Below, in pieces: positions 1 to 10,741 of a stretch of DNA of 64,000 nt. The notes beneath the pieces are model-generated. The model did not search any database. It worked only from the letters and a program-made list of their open reading frames with translations, and had not been told where the DNA came from. The DNA comes from Polytrichum commune. Its lineage: Eukaryota > Streptophyta > Polytrichopsida > Polytrichales > Polytrichaceae. Each line of letters opens with the position of its first letter. Position 1 is the stretch's first letter. Position numbers and translations under genes: made by a program. The stretch covers positions 45,384,001-45,448,000 of the forward strand of contig OX485804.1 of assembly GCA_950295325.1 (NCBI GenBank), given 5' to 3'.

Positions 1-90
1 ATTGAATATTTAATGATTTGCGACTAAGGTATGAAGTCCAAGTTAATTGACAATTGATGCCTAATAAAGTTATGAATGTCGAAGTCATAG

Positions 91-115
91 ATATATATAT
101 ATATATATATATATA
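91..115. repeat. (TA)n microsatellite
   Basis: An uninterrupted run of alternating A and T, followed by looser ATAC/ACAC repeats to about 150. Simple sequence, no coding content. Confidence 0.9.
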
Positions 116-150
116 TCTATACATATATACACATATACACACACATATAC

Positions 151-2880
151 ACAATGAGGTCAGAGTGGCTAAGAACATGTTGCGGACGCCCCTAAAATTA
201 TAGGTATCATATGTTTCACATCAAAAAATGACCGTAATATGGTCACCAAGTGCATGAATACAACTAAAAAATCGGGTTAATCCATAATGGCTTGCTGTAA
301 GCCCGAAATCGTACTCACATTAATCCTTAAATCGCAAAAACATGGCTAACCCGTCGATTTCACGCTTGATGGAATTAATCAAAGGATGAGAAAGGTGAGG
401 CGTTGAATATCTTGGTAAATTAGGCTAAGAGGTAATTAGGAGCTAGAAGTGAAATTAACCTTAGAGGGAAAGGGGATGTGAAGGCATGAGTGTTTAATAA
501 AGAGCCTAGTAAAAACGTACTTAGGAATACCAAGAAAAACCAATAGAATAAAGGAGGAGTCATAATGATGACTGTCATTTATTAAACGATAGTTACATGA
601 ATAGCTCAGGAGGATGGATAAGAGCCGGTTGGTTGGATACTAATTTCCTGCCTAGAAATCACTAGCCAAGTCATGTGTAACACATGAAACGATCACACGA
701 ACTTGATGGGAGTTGAACCCGGACCGTTTAAAGTGTCGTACAAATTCCCTCCCTCAACCAACAAAGGGAACATGATTTGGTGACCACAACCATAACGACC
801 CACAACTTATACCACAACGCGAGCGTGATTACTTGGTAACAACTATGGTGGGTTACTTTTATCGTATCTAATTATCTATCTATCTATGAATGTTATTTAT
901 CTATGAGGCTAGGGGGAGAAGAAGTCAATGAAAGAAAAGGGAAAGTGGGTTTGGAAGGAGGAGAGGCCAAAAGAAAAGGTCTTTGACCCGTTTTTCTCTC
1001 GGGCGGCCCGAAAGATGCCGGGCAAACCGGGAAAAAAGGTAGAGGTTGGAGGGGTCTCCGGAGGTAGAGGCAAGGAGCCTCATAATGCATGTTTAGAGAG
1101 GTAGAGGAAGGGAGGAAGGAGGAGAGGGCGAAACCCTGCTCCGTTGGGAAATGAATGCATACACGGAGGTAGAGGGAGAGAGAGTGGGGGCGAAGGGAGC
1201 GAAGCGCCGCTCCTGTGGTGAGTGCTTGTCCGTGTGTTGTTGTTTGGTTCGTTTCTCCGTGGCCAGAGAGCTCGAGGAGCAGAGTCGAAGTGTGGAGAAA
1301 TCGGTTCCAGTGAAGTGGATGCAGATTGAAGGAGCGACCAGGTAGTTAATGCGGCGTGATGAGGGTGATGTGTGGACTTGATTGGAAATCCAGCCAGAAA
1401 GAGATAGTTCAAGATCTGGACGAAAAGCTCTCGTGGGGTCTAGCCCCTGGAAGAGCACCTGAGAATAACTGCGAGTTCTTTTGCACTCGTTATCACGGGG
1501 TGTGACTCCGGCAACCCAGGGGGCTGATTAGGGGTCGTGCAAACAAACTCGTGATGAGGCGGGAAGGGGTGATTTATCGTGAGGCTGAGCCTTAGGGTCG
1601 ATCAGAGAATAACGAAATGGTATGCGACCCAGACTCAAAGCTTCAGAGGTCTCCAACGAGGGTAGAGCAGTCAAGGGATATAGTTGCCAACAGTGGGGGG
1701 ATCGGAGTTATGCACCTTGAACATGCACCATCAGGGTGATCGACAGAAGCTCACCAGCACCTGGACAACACATAGCAGAGATATAGGACCGAGGAGCCTT
1801 CAAACTGCCCAACCCAGCATTTCATCGCTGAAGCCCGCAACAACTCGAAGGATCGGACGTGGGATGGTCCGGTCGAGGGGAGCTGGAGAGCGGGCGAGTG
1901 GTGCAGCACTAGGGTCATGAAGGGGAACTGTGGACACCCAGAGCACCCTTTACTGCTTTTACGGGAGTTTTCGGCATTGGTGTACAATTATTTCAGGGAA
2001 CTCATGTTCCTCTTACCTCATGCTTGTTGAATTCTGCTATCGGGATTAGGCTGTAATTTGATGGCTGGTTGCTGAGATGAGATGTGGTACCGTGTCATGA
2101 CTCTATGAGCTCAGTCTCCGCATTCCATTCCCCGCTGATCTTAATGAATTGTGGACGACTGAATGTTGTGGGAAGCAAAGTGGAGTTCTCTCTCCTTTGG
2201 AAGGTTTCAGGGAGTGGGGGAATGGTCCAAGCGACAGAAGATAAGAGAGCCCCCATTTGTACAACCACGCTGGGATTATTTGGGCGTTGATACCCAATCG
2301 GAATATATCGGGGCTCTAATGCTCCACAAGCGGCAGCAGTGAGGCAGGTAGCAGACTGCCTGTGGTGCGAAGAAAAACTCAGAATCCGGCGAAGTCTCGC
2401 ACTGTGCAGACGCTCCCCTGTCGGTCCTCTAGGAGGCTGTATCTGCGAGGCATGGAGGTCTCGGCCGCAAGGGGTGGAGGTCTCGGCCCCAGTTGTGTTT
2501 AGGGTGTGCGGCACGGACAGTAGGCATTGTGGAATTCCTCGGAGTGAGGTGAGGGCAATAGGAGAAGTCAGTGCATGCGAGGGGTCTTCTCTTGGGTCCG
2601 AACGGTGCGAGAGTAAGATTGGGTTACATGACATTAAGCTCAGATGAGGCAGTGGCCGGCAACCCACAATGCGTGGAAATTGCCACAGGCAGGGAAGGTA
2701 GCATTGCCTTGTTAATGCATATGAGTAGAGTAATTGGGTTTTAGAGTGGCAGCCCGGTAGCTAGATGTGTGCTTGTGACGTTGTAGGCGACTTGGTGCTT
2801 GTGAACACTTGAAATTAATAAAAAAAAAGAAAAAGGTGTTATATACACCACTTCTCTCAATCTTTTCTTTGCTTGCACTT
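151..2880. other. Non-coding stretch, repeat-like, no gene recognised
   Basis: No reading frame here resembles a protein I recognise. A small TATC microsatellite lies at about 866-886. From about 900 to 2700 the composition changes to GC- and purine-rich, with several short overlapping frames on both strands, then an A-rich tract near 2820-2840. The texture suggests an old retroelement or a long non-coding transcript unit. I found no paired LTRs, primer-binding site or reverse-transcriptase motif, so I do not name an element. Confidence 0.4.
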
Positions 2881-2910
2881 GTGATTGCGTAATGGAATGT
2901 AGCTCATGAT

Positions 2911-2951
2911 CCCTCACCCGGACTAGGACGCAATCGAAGGGTGAGGGGGAT
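2911..2951. repeat. Small inverted repeat (hairpin)
   Basis: CCCTCACCC and GGGTGAGGG face each other around a spacer of about 22 bases. It could form a short stem. No adjacent gene or element boundary explains it. Confidence 0.5.
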
Positions 2952-2959
2952 TGATGCTC

Positions 2960-3800
2960 ACACTTGCACTAGGGTAGATTGAGGACATTATGAACTAATT
3001 ATACCTAATAATATATGTAAGTTAGGTCTTCTTTCAAATGGTATCTAGGTGTGAAAATAAGGAATTAAAATGGCATGAGTAGGAAGGATTAATCAATTTG
3101 TAATGCTGCATAGTATAATAGCGTAATGATCATTGAGACTTGAAACCATACTAGCTACCGTAACGTTGAATCATAGTTACAATTATTATGTGTTTGACGT
3201 CCTATTGGAAATTGAATTTTCGTCCACTTGTTGTAAGGGTACGGATACACATTGGTTAAATGTTTATTAGATCATTGGTGATATTTATAGTTGAATGCAT
3301 TGTTCGATTGTTAGTTTAAGTTGACACATGATTAAATGAGTTGAGGTCCTATTGGAAATAGACTTTTAGGGTTTGGGGAAATGCACTATTAATTTGGAAT
3401 GTTGCATACAATAGTATGTACTTACAATTAATATATGTTTTGCATCCTATGAGAAGGATGTGCATCATCATAGCTTAAAGTGTTGATATAAATTGAAGTC
3501 TTAAGACATGCATGTTATTATAATAAGATCGTGGATTGTGTGATGAAATTTCACTCAAAACTATTAAGGTGAAAGAGGGAATATTTGAAATTTCACTTAT
3601 CACCTAAACCAAAATTTTATCTCAAATCTATTAATTTGGAATGTCAAAATGACAATTGGCATCATTATCAATTATTATAGTTGTTATGAACGGAATTAAG
3701 CATTCTCCATCCAACCAACATTGGTAGACCAATTTGACCTGCCCTCAGACAACAACATGGCCACATATAAGAAAGGTTGGTAAGATAAAAAGATGCAGGG
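2960..3800. other. AT-rich intergenic sequence
   Basis: AT-rich sequence with no sustained reading frame, splice pattern or repeat that I can support. Confidence 0.5.
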
Positions 3801-3802
3801 AT

Positions 3803-3873
3803 GTAGGGTTTAGGGTTTGCGGTTAGGGTTTAGGGTTAGGGTTTGGGGGTAGGGTTTAGGGGTTTAGGGTTTG
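3803..3873 (+). repeat. Interstitial telomere-type repeats (TTTAGGG)
   Basis: About ten degenerate copies of the plant-type telomere unit TTTAGGG, with variants such as TTAGGG and TTTGGGGG, embedded in AT-rich DNA. Internal telomere arrays usually mark old break repair or chromosome fusion, or serve as telobox-type promoter motifs. No gene starts next to it, so repair or insertion is likelier here. Confidence 0.85.
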
Positions 3874-4440
3874 TGAAAGTTGTGTATGTGGTATTTGGGT
3901 TTAGGTTTTAGATTGTTACTAGGATACATTACACACACAAACAATATTGACTCTTCAAAAACCCTTGTAATTGCAGTAACTTCATTCATCGCAAGCTCGT
4001 AGTTGATGCTAGCAAAATAGTTGACCACTCCAGAAATGCATTAGTTCAAGCTAACACCTAATATTGGAACTTGAATTGACATCCTATCGTATAGCAACTC
4101 TCCGCAATCTCATATTATTATGAATTCCTTTTTGCATGTAATGTTTATTTGAGGAACCATCGAATTAATTGAAAGATATCTAGCTATTACATAAACTATA
4201 TTTTAAAACACCATATACATATCTTTGGGGGTGGATTCTACATTGACAACCTAGGAAATGACATGCATTGTTTATTACGAATTAACTGAGCATATTTTTC
4301 TAAAATATGTTTACAAGGAATCCAAATGTAGAGGTACTAAGGAAATAAAACGAGTAAAATTCATGTATTTGAACTAAGCTTTTCAAGTTAATGCCCTAAA
4401 CGCGTCCATTACATATAAATATGTCAAAGCATGAGTATAA
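3874..4440. other. AT-rich intergenic sequence
   Basis: No supported gene, RNA or repeat between the telomeric block and the CCCAT repeat. Confidence 0.5.
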
Positions 4441-4458
4441 CATGAAGGGTTCCAATAT

Positions 4459-4548
4459 ACAACCATCTCTCATCTCCCATCGCATCCCATCCCATCCCAT
4501 CCCTTCCCATCACCTCCCATACCATCCCATCCCATCTCCCTCCCAGCC
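4459..4548. repeat. (CCCAT)n minisatellite
   Basis: Repeated CCCAT/CCCATC pentamers with interruptions. It leads into a short GC-rich segment (4550-4680) that resembles a promoter-proximal region of the downstream island. Confidence 0.8.
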
Positions 4549-4689
4549 CTAGCCAGTGGAGTTGTGCCACGTGGCAGGTGCTGGGAAACCCTACCGGCGC
4601 AGCTACCTCCCCGCGTCCCTTCCTCTTCTCCTCATTTGTCATTTCGAGGAGAGGAGGAGCGGAGCGCTTGGAGAGCGAAGCTCTTGCTT

Positions 4690-5035
4690 TTTTTAGTCTT
4701 GAAGTTTTAAATTAGTTTTGTTGCAAGTTTTGAGAGATTTCAGATTGAGAGCTTGTGTGAAAGCTTTTGAGTTTGTGAAAGCTTTCAGTGTGAGAGTTTG
4801 TGAGTTTCAAAAGCTTGAGAGTTTGAGTAGGAAAGCTTCAGAGTTTCGGATTGAGAGTTTGAAAGTGATCTTTAGAAGCTTGAGAGTTTAAGGAAGCTTT
4901 AGAGTTGAAGCTTGAGAGTTTAGGGAAGCTTCAGAAGTGAAGCTTGAGAGTTTAGGGAAGCTTGAGAGTTAAGGGTTTGCTTAAGAGTTCAGAAGCTTGA
5001 GAGCTACAAGCTTGTGAGTTTTGTGTACATGGGAG
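4690..5035 (+). repeat. AAGCTTGAGAGTTT-type degenerate minisatellite, possible leader
   Basis: A purine-rich strand built of irregular repeats of about 16-27 bases around GAAGCTTGAGAGTTTA, with many AAGCTT sites. It lies just upstream of the leader of the palindrome-bearing gene and may be its promoter or 5' untranslated region. Similar purine-rich leaders occur in some plant LTR elements, but I see no second copy that would make this an LTR. Confidence 0.6.
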
Positions 5036-5351
5036 TATACTAGGGTTTGTATATAAGCTGTGAAGGCTTGAGGTCTGCATTAGAGAGTTATATGAGTGTG
5101 CATTTGAAAGGCAATTGAGTGTGCACTTGTGAGGATTTATGGGATTTTTAGAAAGAGAAGAAGCAGGGTTTGAAGTGTGCAGCATTTCAATGTAATTTGT
5201 TATCCTTTCCAACTCCTCTCACATTCTGAAAATGTTGCTTCTTGAATTCAATTTGTTTTGTTACATGCAATGTGAATTATCACTTTCTTCTTCATGTTTC
5301 ATTCTGCATCTCATTCTGCATCTCAATTGCTTTATGATTCAAGATTTGCAG

Positions 5352-5379
5352 GCACGACTGCAAGCAGAGTAGCTAATAA
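5352..5379 (+). other. Possible 5'-untranslated exon of the ParB-like gene
   Basis: A 28-base stretch with an acceptor-like TTTGCAG on its left and a donor-like GTGAGT on its right. If used, it is a leader exon joined to the ATG-bearing exon at 6080, with an intron from 5380 to 6079 that carries eight palindromes. This is inferred from splice consensus only. Confidence 0.35.
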
Positions 5380-5468
5380 GTGAGTTATATACGTATACAT
5401 ATATATACACGTATTCATATATATACGTATACATATATGTACGGACAGGGGATCCCAAAACCATCACA

Positions 5469-6051
5469 TTTACGAACGCTCGTTCGTAAATGGACATACA
5501 CTGTATACCGAACCTCCATTTACGAACGTGCGTTCGTAAATACGCACTCCACGTTCTTTGAAATGATCTATATTTACGAACGCACGTTCGTAAATATACT
5601 CAAAATATCGCTTAGATGGAACCTTAACTTTAATATGAACCTCTACGAATATCTAAAGAACAAATATAAATTTGCGAACACCAATAAAACAACTCACATG
5701 TACTTACGAAAGATAAATCAACCAAATGTCCGAAAAGATAGACCAAATGGACATACTTACGAACGCACGTTCGTAAACAAAACCAAATCTATAAAACCTA
5801 TATCTTTTACGAACGATCGTTCGTAAAAATAACCAAATATATTGCAAATACATTCATGACGAGTAGTCTCTTTGATCTTCATATCTTTTACGAACGCTCG
5901 TTCGTAAACTCAATACTAAAAATTTATATTATCTTGCAACCCCTCATTTACGAACGAACGTTCGTAAATATAATTACATCAATTGCAAAGACGCATTAAC
6001 ACTGCGTAGTATGTGGGATATGCATGTCATTTACGAACGTTCGTTCGTAAA
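5469..6051. repeat. Cluster of eight 22-bp palindromes in the 5' leader
   Basis: Copies at 5469-5490, 5519-5540, 5573-5594, 5756-5777, 5806-5827, 5887-5908, 5947-5968 and 6030-6051. Each has arm TTTACGAACG, a free central dinucleotide (CT, TG, CA, CA, AT, CT, AA, TT in order) and arm CGTTCGTAAA; only the copy at 5756 departs, with C for the first T. Start-to-start spacing is mostly 50-83 bases. Degenerate half sites lie near 5671 and 5703. All eight sit in the presumed leader intron or immediate upstream region of the gene starting at 6080. Confidence 0.95.
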
Positions 6052-6079
6052 GTCACTAATTGTTTATATTCTGTTGCAG

Positions 6080-9000
6080 ATGGCAAGATCAAGCAGAAGC
6101 GCCATTGAGATGTTCGCGGTGAAGGTCGATGGCCTCCCAGAGTCCGTGTTAGACGATAACGGCAACGACAACTATGTCCCCAAGGAAGACTTCATGGGGG
6201 AGTGGACGGCACTGCCAGAGAAGATCGGGGACGGCCTTTTCTGCATGCGCTTCACCTACGAGCTGGAGACCAGAGTGGACCAGCCTGAACAGTGGGTTCA
6301 AATGAAGACGTGGGAGATAGAGTCCATAGAGGCCCAGGGGGAGTATGTAATTCTGGACATGAAGAACAAGAAGGATCATATCAACCTCTTGTTGCATTTC
6401 CAGAAACATACCTTCTCCTACCAATACGCCACCAATAACGTAGTGGAAGATGCCAAGCACTTCGACCTGGACGGCCTCTTCTCCAAATATGCGTTGAGCC
6501 CATATTGGACGACAAAGAAATTGACCGCCCTTGCATTGAACATCTCCAAATACAACAGTGTGGTCACTGAGGCAAACAAGAAGAAGAAGAGCCCCAGGAA
6601 ACCATCCACATTAGGGGCAGGAGGATCTAGAAGTGCACCCAGGCCTGTGCCTTCCGCGAGCAGGGCGACGGAGGGCCCCAGTAGACACTCCACGCCATCG
6701 AAGAGGACAAGGGACGAGATGGAGAAATCGGGAGTAACAGAGACCGCGGAGGTGACCTCTTCTGTCGTAATGCCTACCCCCTTGAAAAAGGGTGAGAACC
6801 CTGACGCTGTGAAGGCCACGAGGATCCTTCGAGACTTCAACAACTACTCGAAGGATTGTTGGCCCATGGGACACCACTTCACATTCAACGTGGACTGCTT
6901 CAAGTGCAAGATGTCCCCCAACAAATGGGTGGTTCGCTCTCGCGAGAGCGGTGGTGTGAAGTGGCAGATCAATAATCTAATGAACAATGTCAAGTGGGAC
7001 AGGCAGACCGTCTGTGTCATGCCGAAGGGGCTGACATCCCGTCCGACGGAGAAGGACTGGCCACGGATCCAGAATGGAGAGTTCTGGATCATAGACGGAC
7101 AACACAGCTTGGAGGCGTCCCAGATAATCCTCAAGGACGACAACTTCCAGCATGAGCTGAAGGAGGACTTGCGCTACTGGAAGGCGTTCTTGGTGTGGTC
7201 GGACGATTGGGACAAGCTGCGGAAGATATCCACCTTCCTCAACTCCGGCAACAAGATCAAGGCCTTCGAGGCATCGTGGGCAGCCAACATAGTGGCTGCA
7301 AGGGACGTCTGGGTCGCCCACGGGTGCCCCCCTAAAGAAAGGGAGAACGCGAAGACGCCGTCTCCACAATGGAAGGTGAGTTTACGAACGAACGTTCGTA
7401 AATATCTTTGACATTCAAATTTTCAAGTTCTTTGACATTCAAATTTACGAACGTGCGTTCGTATTTTGTGCGTTACTGATGCCTTTCTTGCTGCAGGCAT
7501 TCTGCGACGCAATGGTGGACAAGTTCTCCTCCATCGACATGAAGTCTACAACAACCAAATTTGTCCTGGAGCTCAAGGGTGAGCTCCGCCTCATCTGTTG
7601 CAACAGGGACACTTGGGAGTTGTGGACACAATTTTTTGATGCGCACAGCTCGGGCGATTTGGTCAACCCCAACACCGAGGAGAAATACAGCGCTGAGAAG
7701 ACTGGGGAGGCCCCTCCAGTACTGAGGGAGTTCTTCAGGTCCCTTCAAGGGTTAACAGAGTCCGAGTTGCAGAGGTGCGCGGTGCATCTTCTTGGGAACA
7801 CAGTGGGAAGAACCATCCCATACCCGAAGATATTTTTGAAGAGGCCAAGACACAAGCCCGGCACGTATTCCATCAAGGAATGGTGCGAACACCGCAAGCT
7901 GAAGACTGCTGCAATGAGGGAGTTGAACGGCCTAATACCGGAGTACGCACTCATCTTAGCCGACAGAGACGTTAATTGGGCCAGTTGGAAGATGTTCAAG
8001 GTCAACTACAACATCTCCGGAGCCTCAATGCGTTGTCTTGTCAAGGAGCACGCCTCCATTTTGAAGCAGAAGGGGAACAAGAGGACAAAGAAAACCGAGA
8101 CGGATCCCCAGGAGGTGGAGCAATACAGAAGCTTTTTGGCGCGGAAGAGGTTGGCCACATTCGGAGTGGCCAGATTTTGTTTGGTGACAACCGGAGTGGA
8201 GAGGATCACATTTTCCAAGTGGGACCGGACCATGAACAGGGCCGAGGTGAGGGAGGATCGACGGGGGTGCCCATTTGCCCTGATCGATTTCAGGGGGATC
8301 CCCGGTGCGTCGAGGCAGGGGGGGAAGGACATGCCTTTTTACAACCCCTTCATGGCCAAGTTCAAGGAGCATAAGTCGCCGGACATGAGGGAGCCTCACG
8401 TTTGGCTGTGGATAGTGGAGCAGGAGAAGCTGTCTGTCGTCACCGACCTGTACGAGAAGACGATCAAATTCGAGTACAACATCTTCCACAGCACTTACGT
8501 GCCCGCCAAGACGGAAGGGATCGTGGCCATTAACGAGGCCAGGGGAAACAAACAGGTGGGGGCGGTCAGCCTCGTCTTCTTGACGTACAACGCGCTTCGG
8601 AATGGGCGAGCCCCTGTTAGGGCGAATACTACGTTCAAGAAGATCTACAACATCCCCCATCCCCCTTCCAAGGATCTGCTGCAGGAGACCTTGTACACTG
8701 TCTTCCCGGCGATGGAACTCAGGTTGGAGTTCTACGTCTCCGTTTTGCAGAGCGTGGCAATAAGCGGAGAGACCGTGTACAACGTTTGTGGAGGCAACAA
8801 GTTCATGTACGCTGCGATGGTAAGCTCTCCAACTAATATTTACGAACGCTCGTTCGTAAAGTTCACCTCAACTTGTCTTGGGTTTTGATGACATTGTTTC
8901 TCGTCGTTGATGTTTACGAACGCACGTTCGTATATTCTAACGTATTTGCTTGGATCTCAGATGCTGGGGCTGGTCGTCAATAGCTTCATTGAAGCCATTG

Positions 9001-10579
9001 ACGAGGAGGACTTCCACGTGCACAGGGCGAAGGCCTCCACGATGGACCTGGAGGACATGTCCCTCCCGAGGACGGACATCAACATGCCCGTCGACGAGGG
9101 CATGCCCGCCATGGAGACGGACGACGACGAGCCCGCGCCCTCCTACAACGTCGAGGCGATCCTCCGATCCTTGGACGTCACGCCTCTGCGAATTTTGGGG
9201 CCGTCGGGAAACCCATCCGACGTGCAGGGGACTCCGGGTGGATACACGGGGTCGTCCGCGGGGACAACCCAAGATGTCCTCCCCGCGCGAACGTCTGGGG
9301 CGGATGCATTCGGCACTCCCGAGGGATGCTCGACATCGGTGTTGCCCAGGCCAGTCGTGGTTCCCAAGATGGAGAACCTCGACCTTCTGGACCAACGCTC
9401 CCGCCCGTCGTTGGACCATTTCCGCAACACTAGGCGGAAGATGAAGAAGACCCCCTACGTAGAGCTGCCTCCGGGGGCAATCATCGAGGTCTCCGACGAG
9501 GACGAGGGAGATATGGAGATAATGGTCGAGCTGGGGGTCGACTTCGACAAGAACAAGCGGGTCAAGGAGGAGGCCCTCTCCGTCGCTGAGCTTAACGCCA
9601 AGCTTGAGCAGAAGATGAAGGAGGACATGGCGAAGGCTGCTGAGGAGAATGCGAAGAAGATGAGAGCAATTCAGGAGGAGCTAAGGCAATCCAACGAGAA
9701 AACGGACGCCATCCTCGCCATGCTCAACAAGATGCAGAGCTTCTCGGCACCCCCCCCAGCCGGCTTACCCCTTCCTTGGAGGATACCCATCGCAATACCC
9801 CCCGCCAGGCCAGTACCCCCCGCAGGGCCATTTCCCAGGAGGACCATCACACCACTTCGCGCCCCACCCTACGCCTGTTGGGACTCCTCCGCCCCCAGAA
9901 GTTCCCTCGGCCACCTCCCACGATGCTGTCGCGGCGGCCATCCAGGAGGACGAAGATTTACGAACGCGCGTTCGTGAATCTTCAGGTCCTGCAACCCTCA
10001 CCCCTCCCTCTTCAAAGGTAGGACTGCACTCAGACACCGACACAACATCTTTCACCGTCGTCCCCAGGGTAGTAGACAGACAGGGCGATGACTCTGCACG
10101 ACACACTAACATGGTCATTGTGGAGGACACGCAGGGGAGCCCCAATGACGCAACAGGAGAGCAGGGGATGGACGTGGAAGAGACACCTGCCGCGTGGATG
10201 GAGGATGTCCGGATGGACGCGCTCGACCTGGGCGCCGAGGATGACAACGTGCTGCGCATCCAGCAGACACATGCCTCTCAGTCGGAGCGTGAGGCCGACT
10301 CCATGGAAATGGAGGCGGCTGCGGCTGTGGAGGTTACGAACGCGCGTTCGTTAATCGTTGAGGAGGGACTTGCTGCTCGGTCCAGCGCCGCTTCCCCTCC
10401 CCCCGATGACGAGGTAAATCTCCTCTGAGAATACCATTTTTTGCGAACGCGCGTTCGTAACCTCACTAACATCGCGGTGTTTTTCTCTTCATCGACACCC
10501 CCTGGCCCACGCGAACCCTCTTCAGCGACCCCCCTTATGGGCAACCAGTTTTGTAGGACACGGCATCATTTTGCCTTAG
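6080..10579 (+). CDS. ParB/DGQHR-like plus methyltransferase-like multi-domain protein, palindrome-bearing gene
   Basis: Exons by splice sites and frame: 6080-7375, 7497-8819, 8961-10413, and possibly 10526-10579 (stop TAG, AATAAA at 10588). All junctions are phase 0. The start ATG directly follows an acceptor (TTGCAG). Exon 1 (residues 1-432) has a basic linker near residue 170-180 and a ParB/DndB-like core with IIDGQHS at about 337-343, followed by FLNSGNKIKAF. Exon 2 (433-873) looks like a decayed beta-type amino-methyltransferase: IDFRGIPG near 695 where DPPY would be, then a WLWIVEQ strand, then GETVYNVCGGNKFMYAAM at its end where the cofactor glycine loop would be. Exon 3 has an acidic, SUMO-binding-like IIEVSDEDE near 1047 and a coiled coil near 1077-1137, then a proline/tyrosine-rich and acidic tail reached only by a one-base frame change near 9750-9757. 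Domain calls are inference from motifs; function is unknown. Confidence 0.6.
7381..7465. repeat. Two palindromes inside intron 7376-7496
   Basis: Copies at 7381-7402 (centre AA, perfect arms) and 7444-7465 (centre TG, right arm ending TATT instead of TAAA). The first begins five bases after the GTGAG donor; the second ends 31 bases before the CAG acceptor. The 121-base intron is almost entirely these two palindromes plus a duplicated TTCTTTGACATTCAAA segment. Confidence 0.95.
8839..8934. repeat. Two palindromes inside intron 8820-8960
   Basis: Copies at 8839-8860 (centre CT, perfect arms) and 8913-8934 (centre CA, right arm ending TATA). The layout repeats that of the previous intron: a perfect copy near the donor and a copy with a damaged right end 26 bases before the acceptor. 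This parallel suggests the introns share an origin or a constraint. Confidence 0.95.
9957..9978. repeat. Palindrome within coding sequence
   Basis: Arm TTTACGAACG, centre CG, arm CGTTCGTGAA. In the proline-rich frame it is read through as LRTRVRE; in the frame of the upstream exon its altered right arm supplies a TGA stop at 9975-9977. Confidence 0.9.
10333..10461. repeat. Two palindromes, one in coding sequence and one in the next intron
   Basis: 10333-10354 (GTTACGAACG, centre CG, CGTTCGTTAA) is read through in frame as VTNARSLI. 10440-10461 (TTTGCGAACG, centre CG, CGTTCGTAAC) lies 26 bases after the putative donor at 10414. Both have mutated outer ends and intact cores. Confidence 0.9.
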
Positions 10580-10741
10580 GAAAATGTAATAAACTTTCAT
10601 GTGAGAAATGTAAATACTCAACGGATTAATATATGGGCCCATGTTATCTGCATCGCATTGCTTCAAATTTTGTGCCCTCGACTCCTTCTCGTATATTGTG
10701 GATGTTGATGCGATTATGTTCATTCTTGTGTATCCACCTCA

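Noticed and set aside
680-770. tRNA-like segment on the minus strand (GGGAGTTGAACCCGGACC)
   Set aside because: It resembles a T-arm region found in tRNA-derived repeats, but I cannot fold a full cloverleaf or find promoter boxes.
2095-2667. 190-codon minus-strand frame
   Set aside because: No domain, no splice context, and overlapping frames of similar length on the other strand.
900-2850. Possible LTR retroelement or lncRNA
   Set aside because: No LTR pair, primer site, integrase or reverse transcriptase; frames on both strands look like chance in GC-rich DNA.
5380-5826. 148-codon frame across the leader
   Set aside because: It is produced by the palindromes, which lack stops in some frames; it ends before the real ATG and looks like intron.
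8025-8660. 211-codon minus-strand frame
   Set aside because: A shadow of the GC-rich exon 2 on the opposite strand.
9765-10259. 164-codon minus-strand frame
   Set aside because: Shadow of exon 3; the plus strand has the splice-consistent coding signal.
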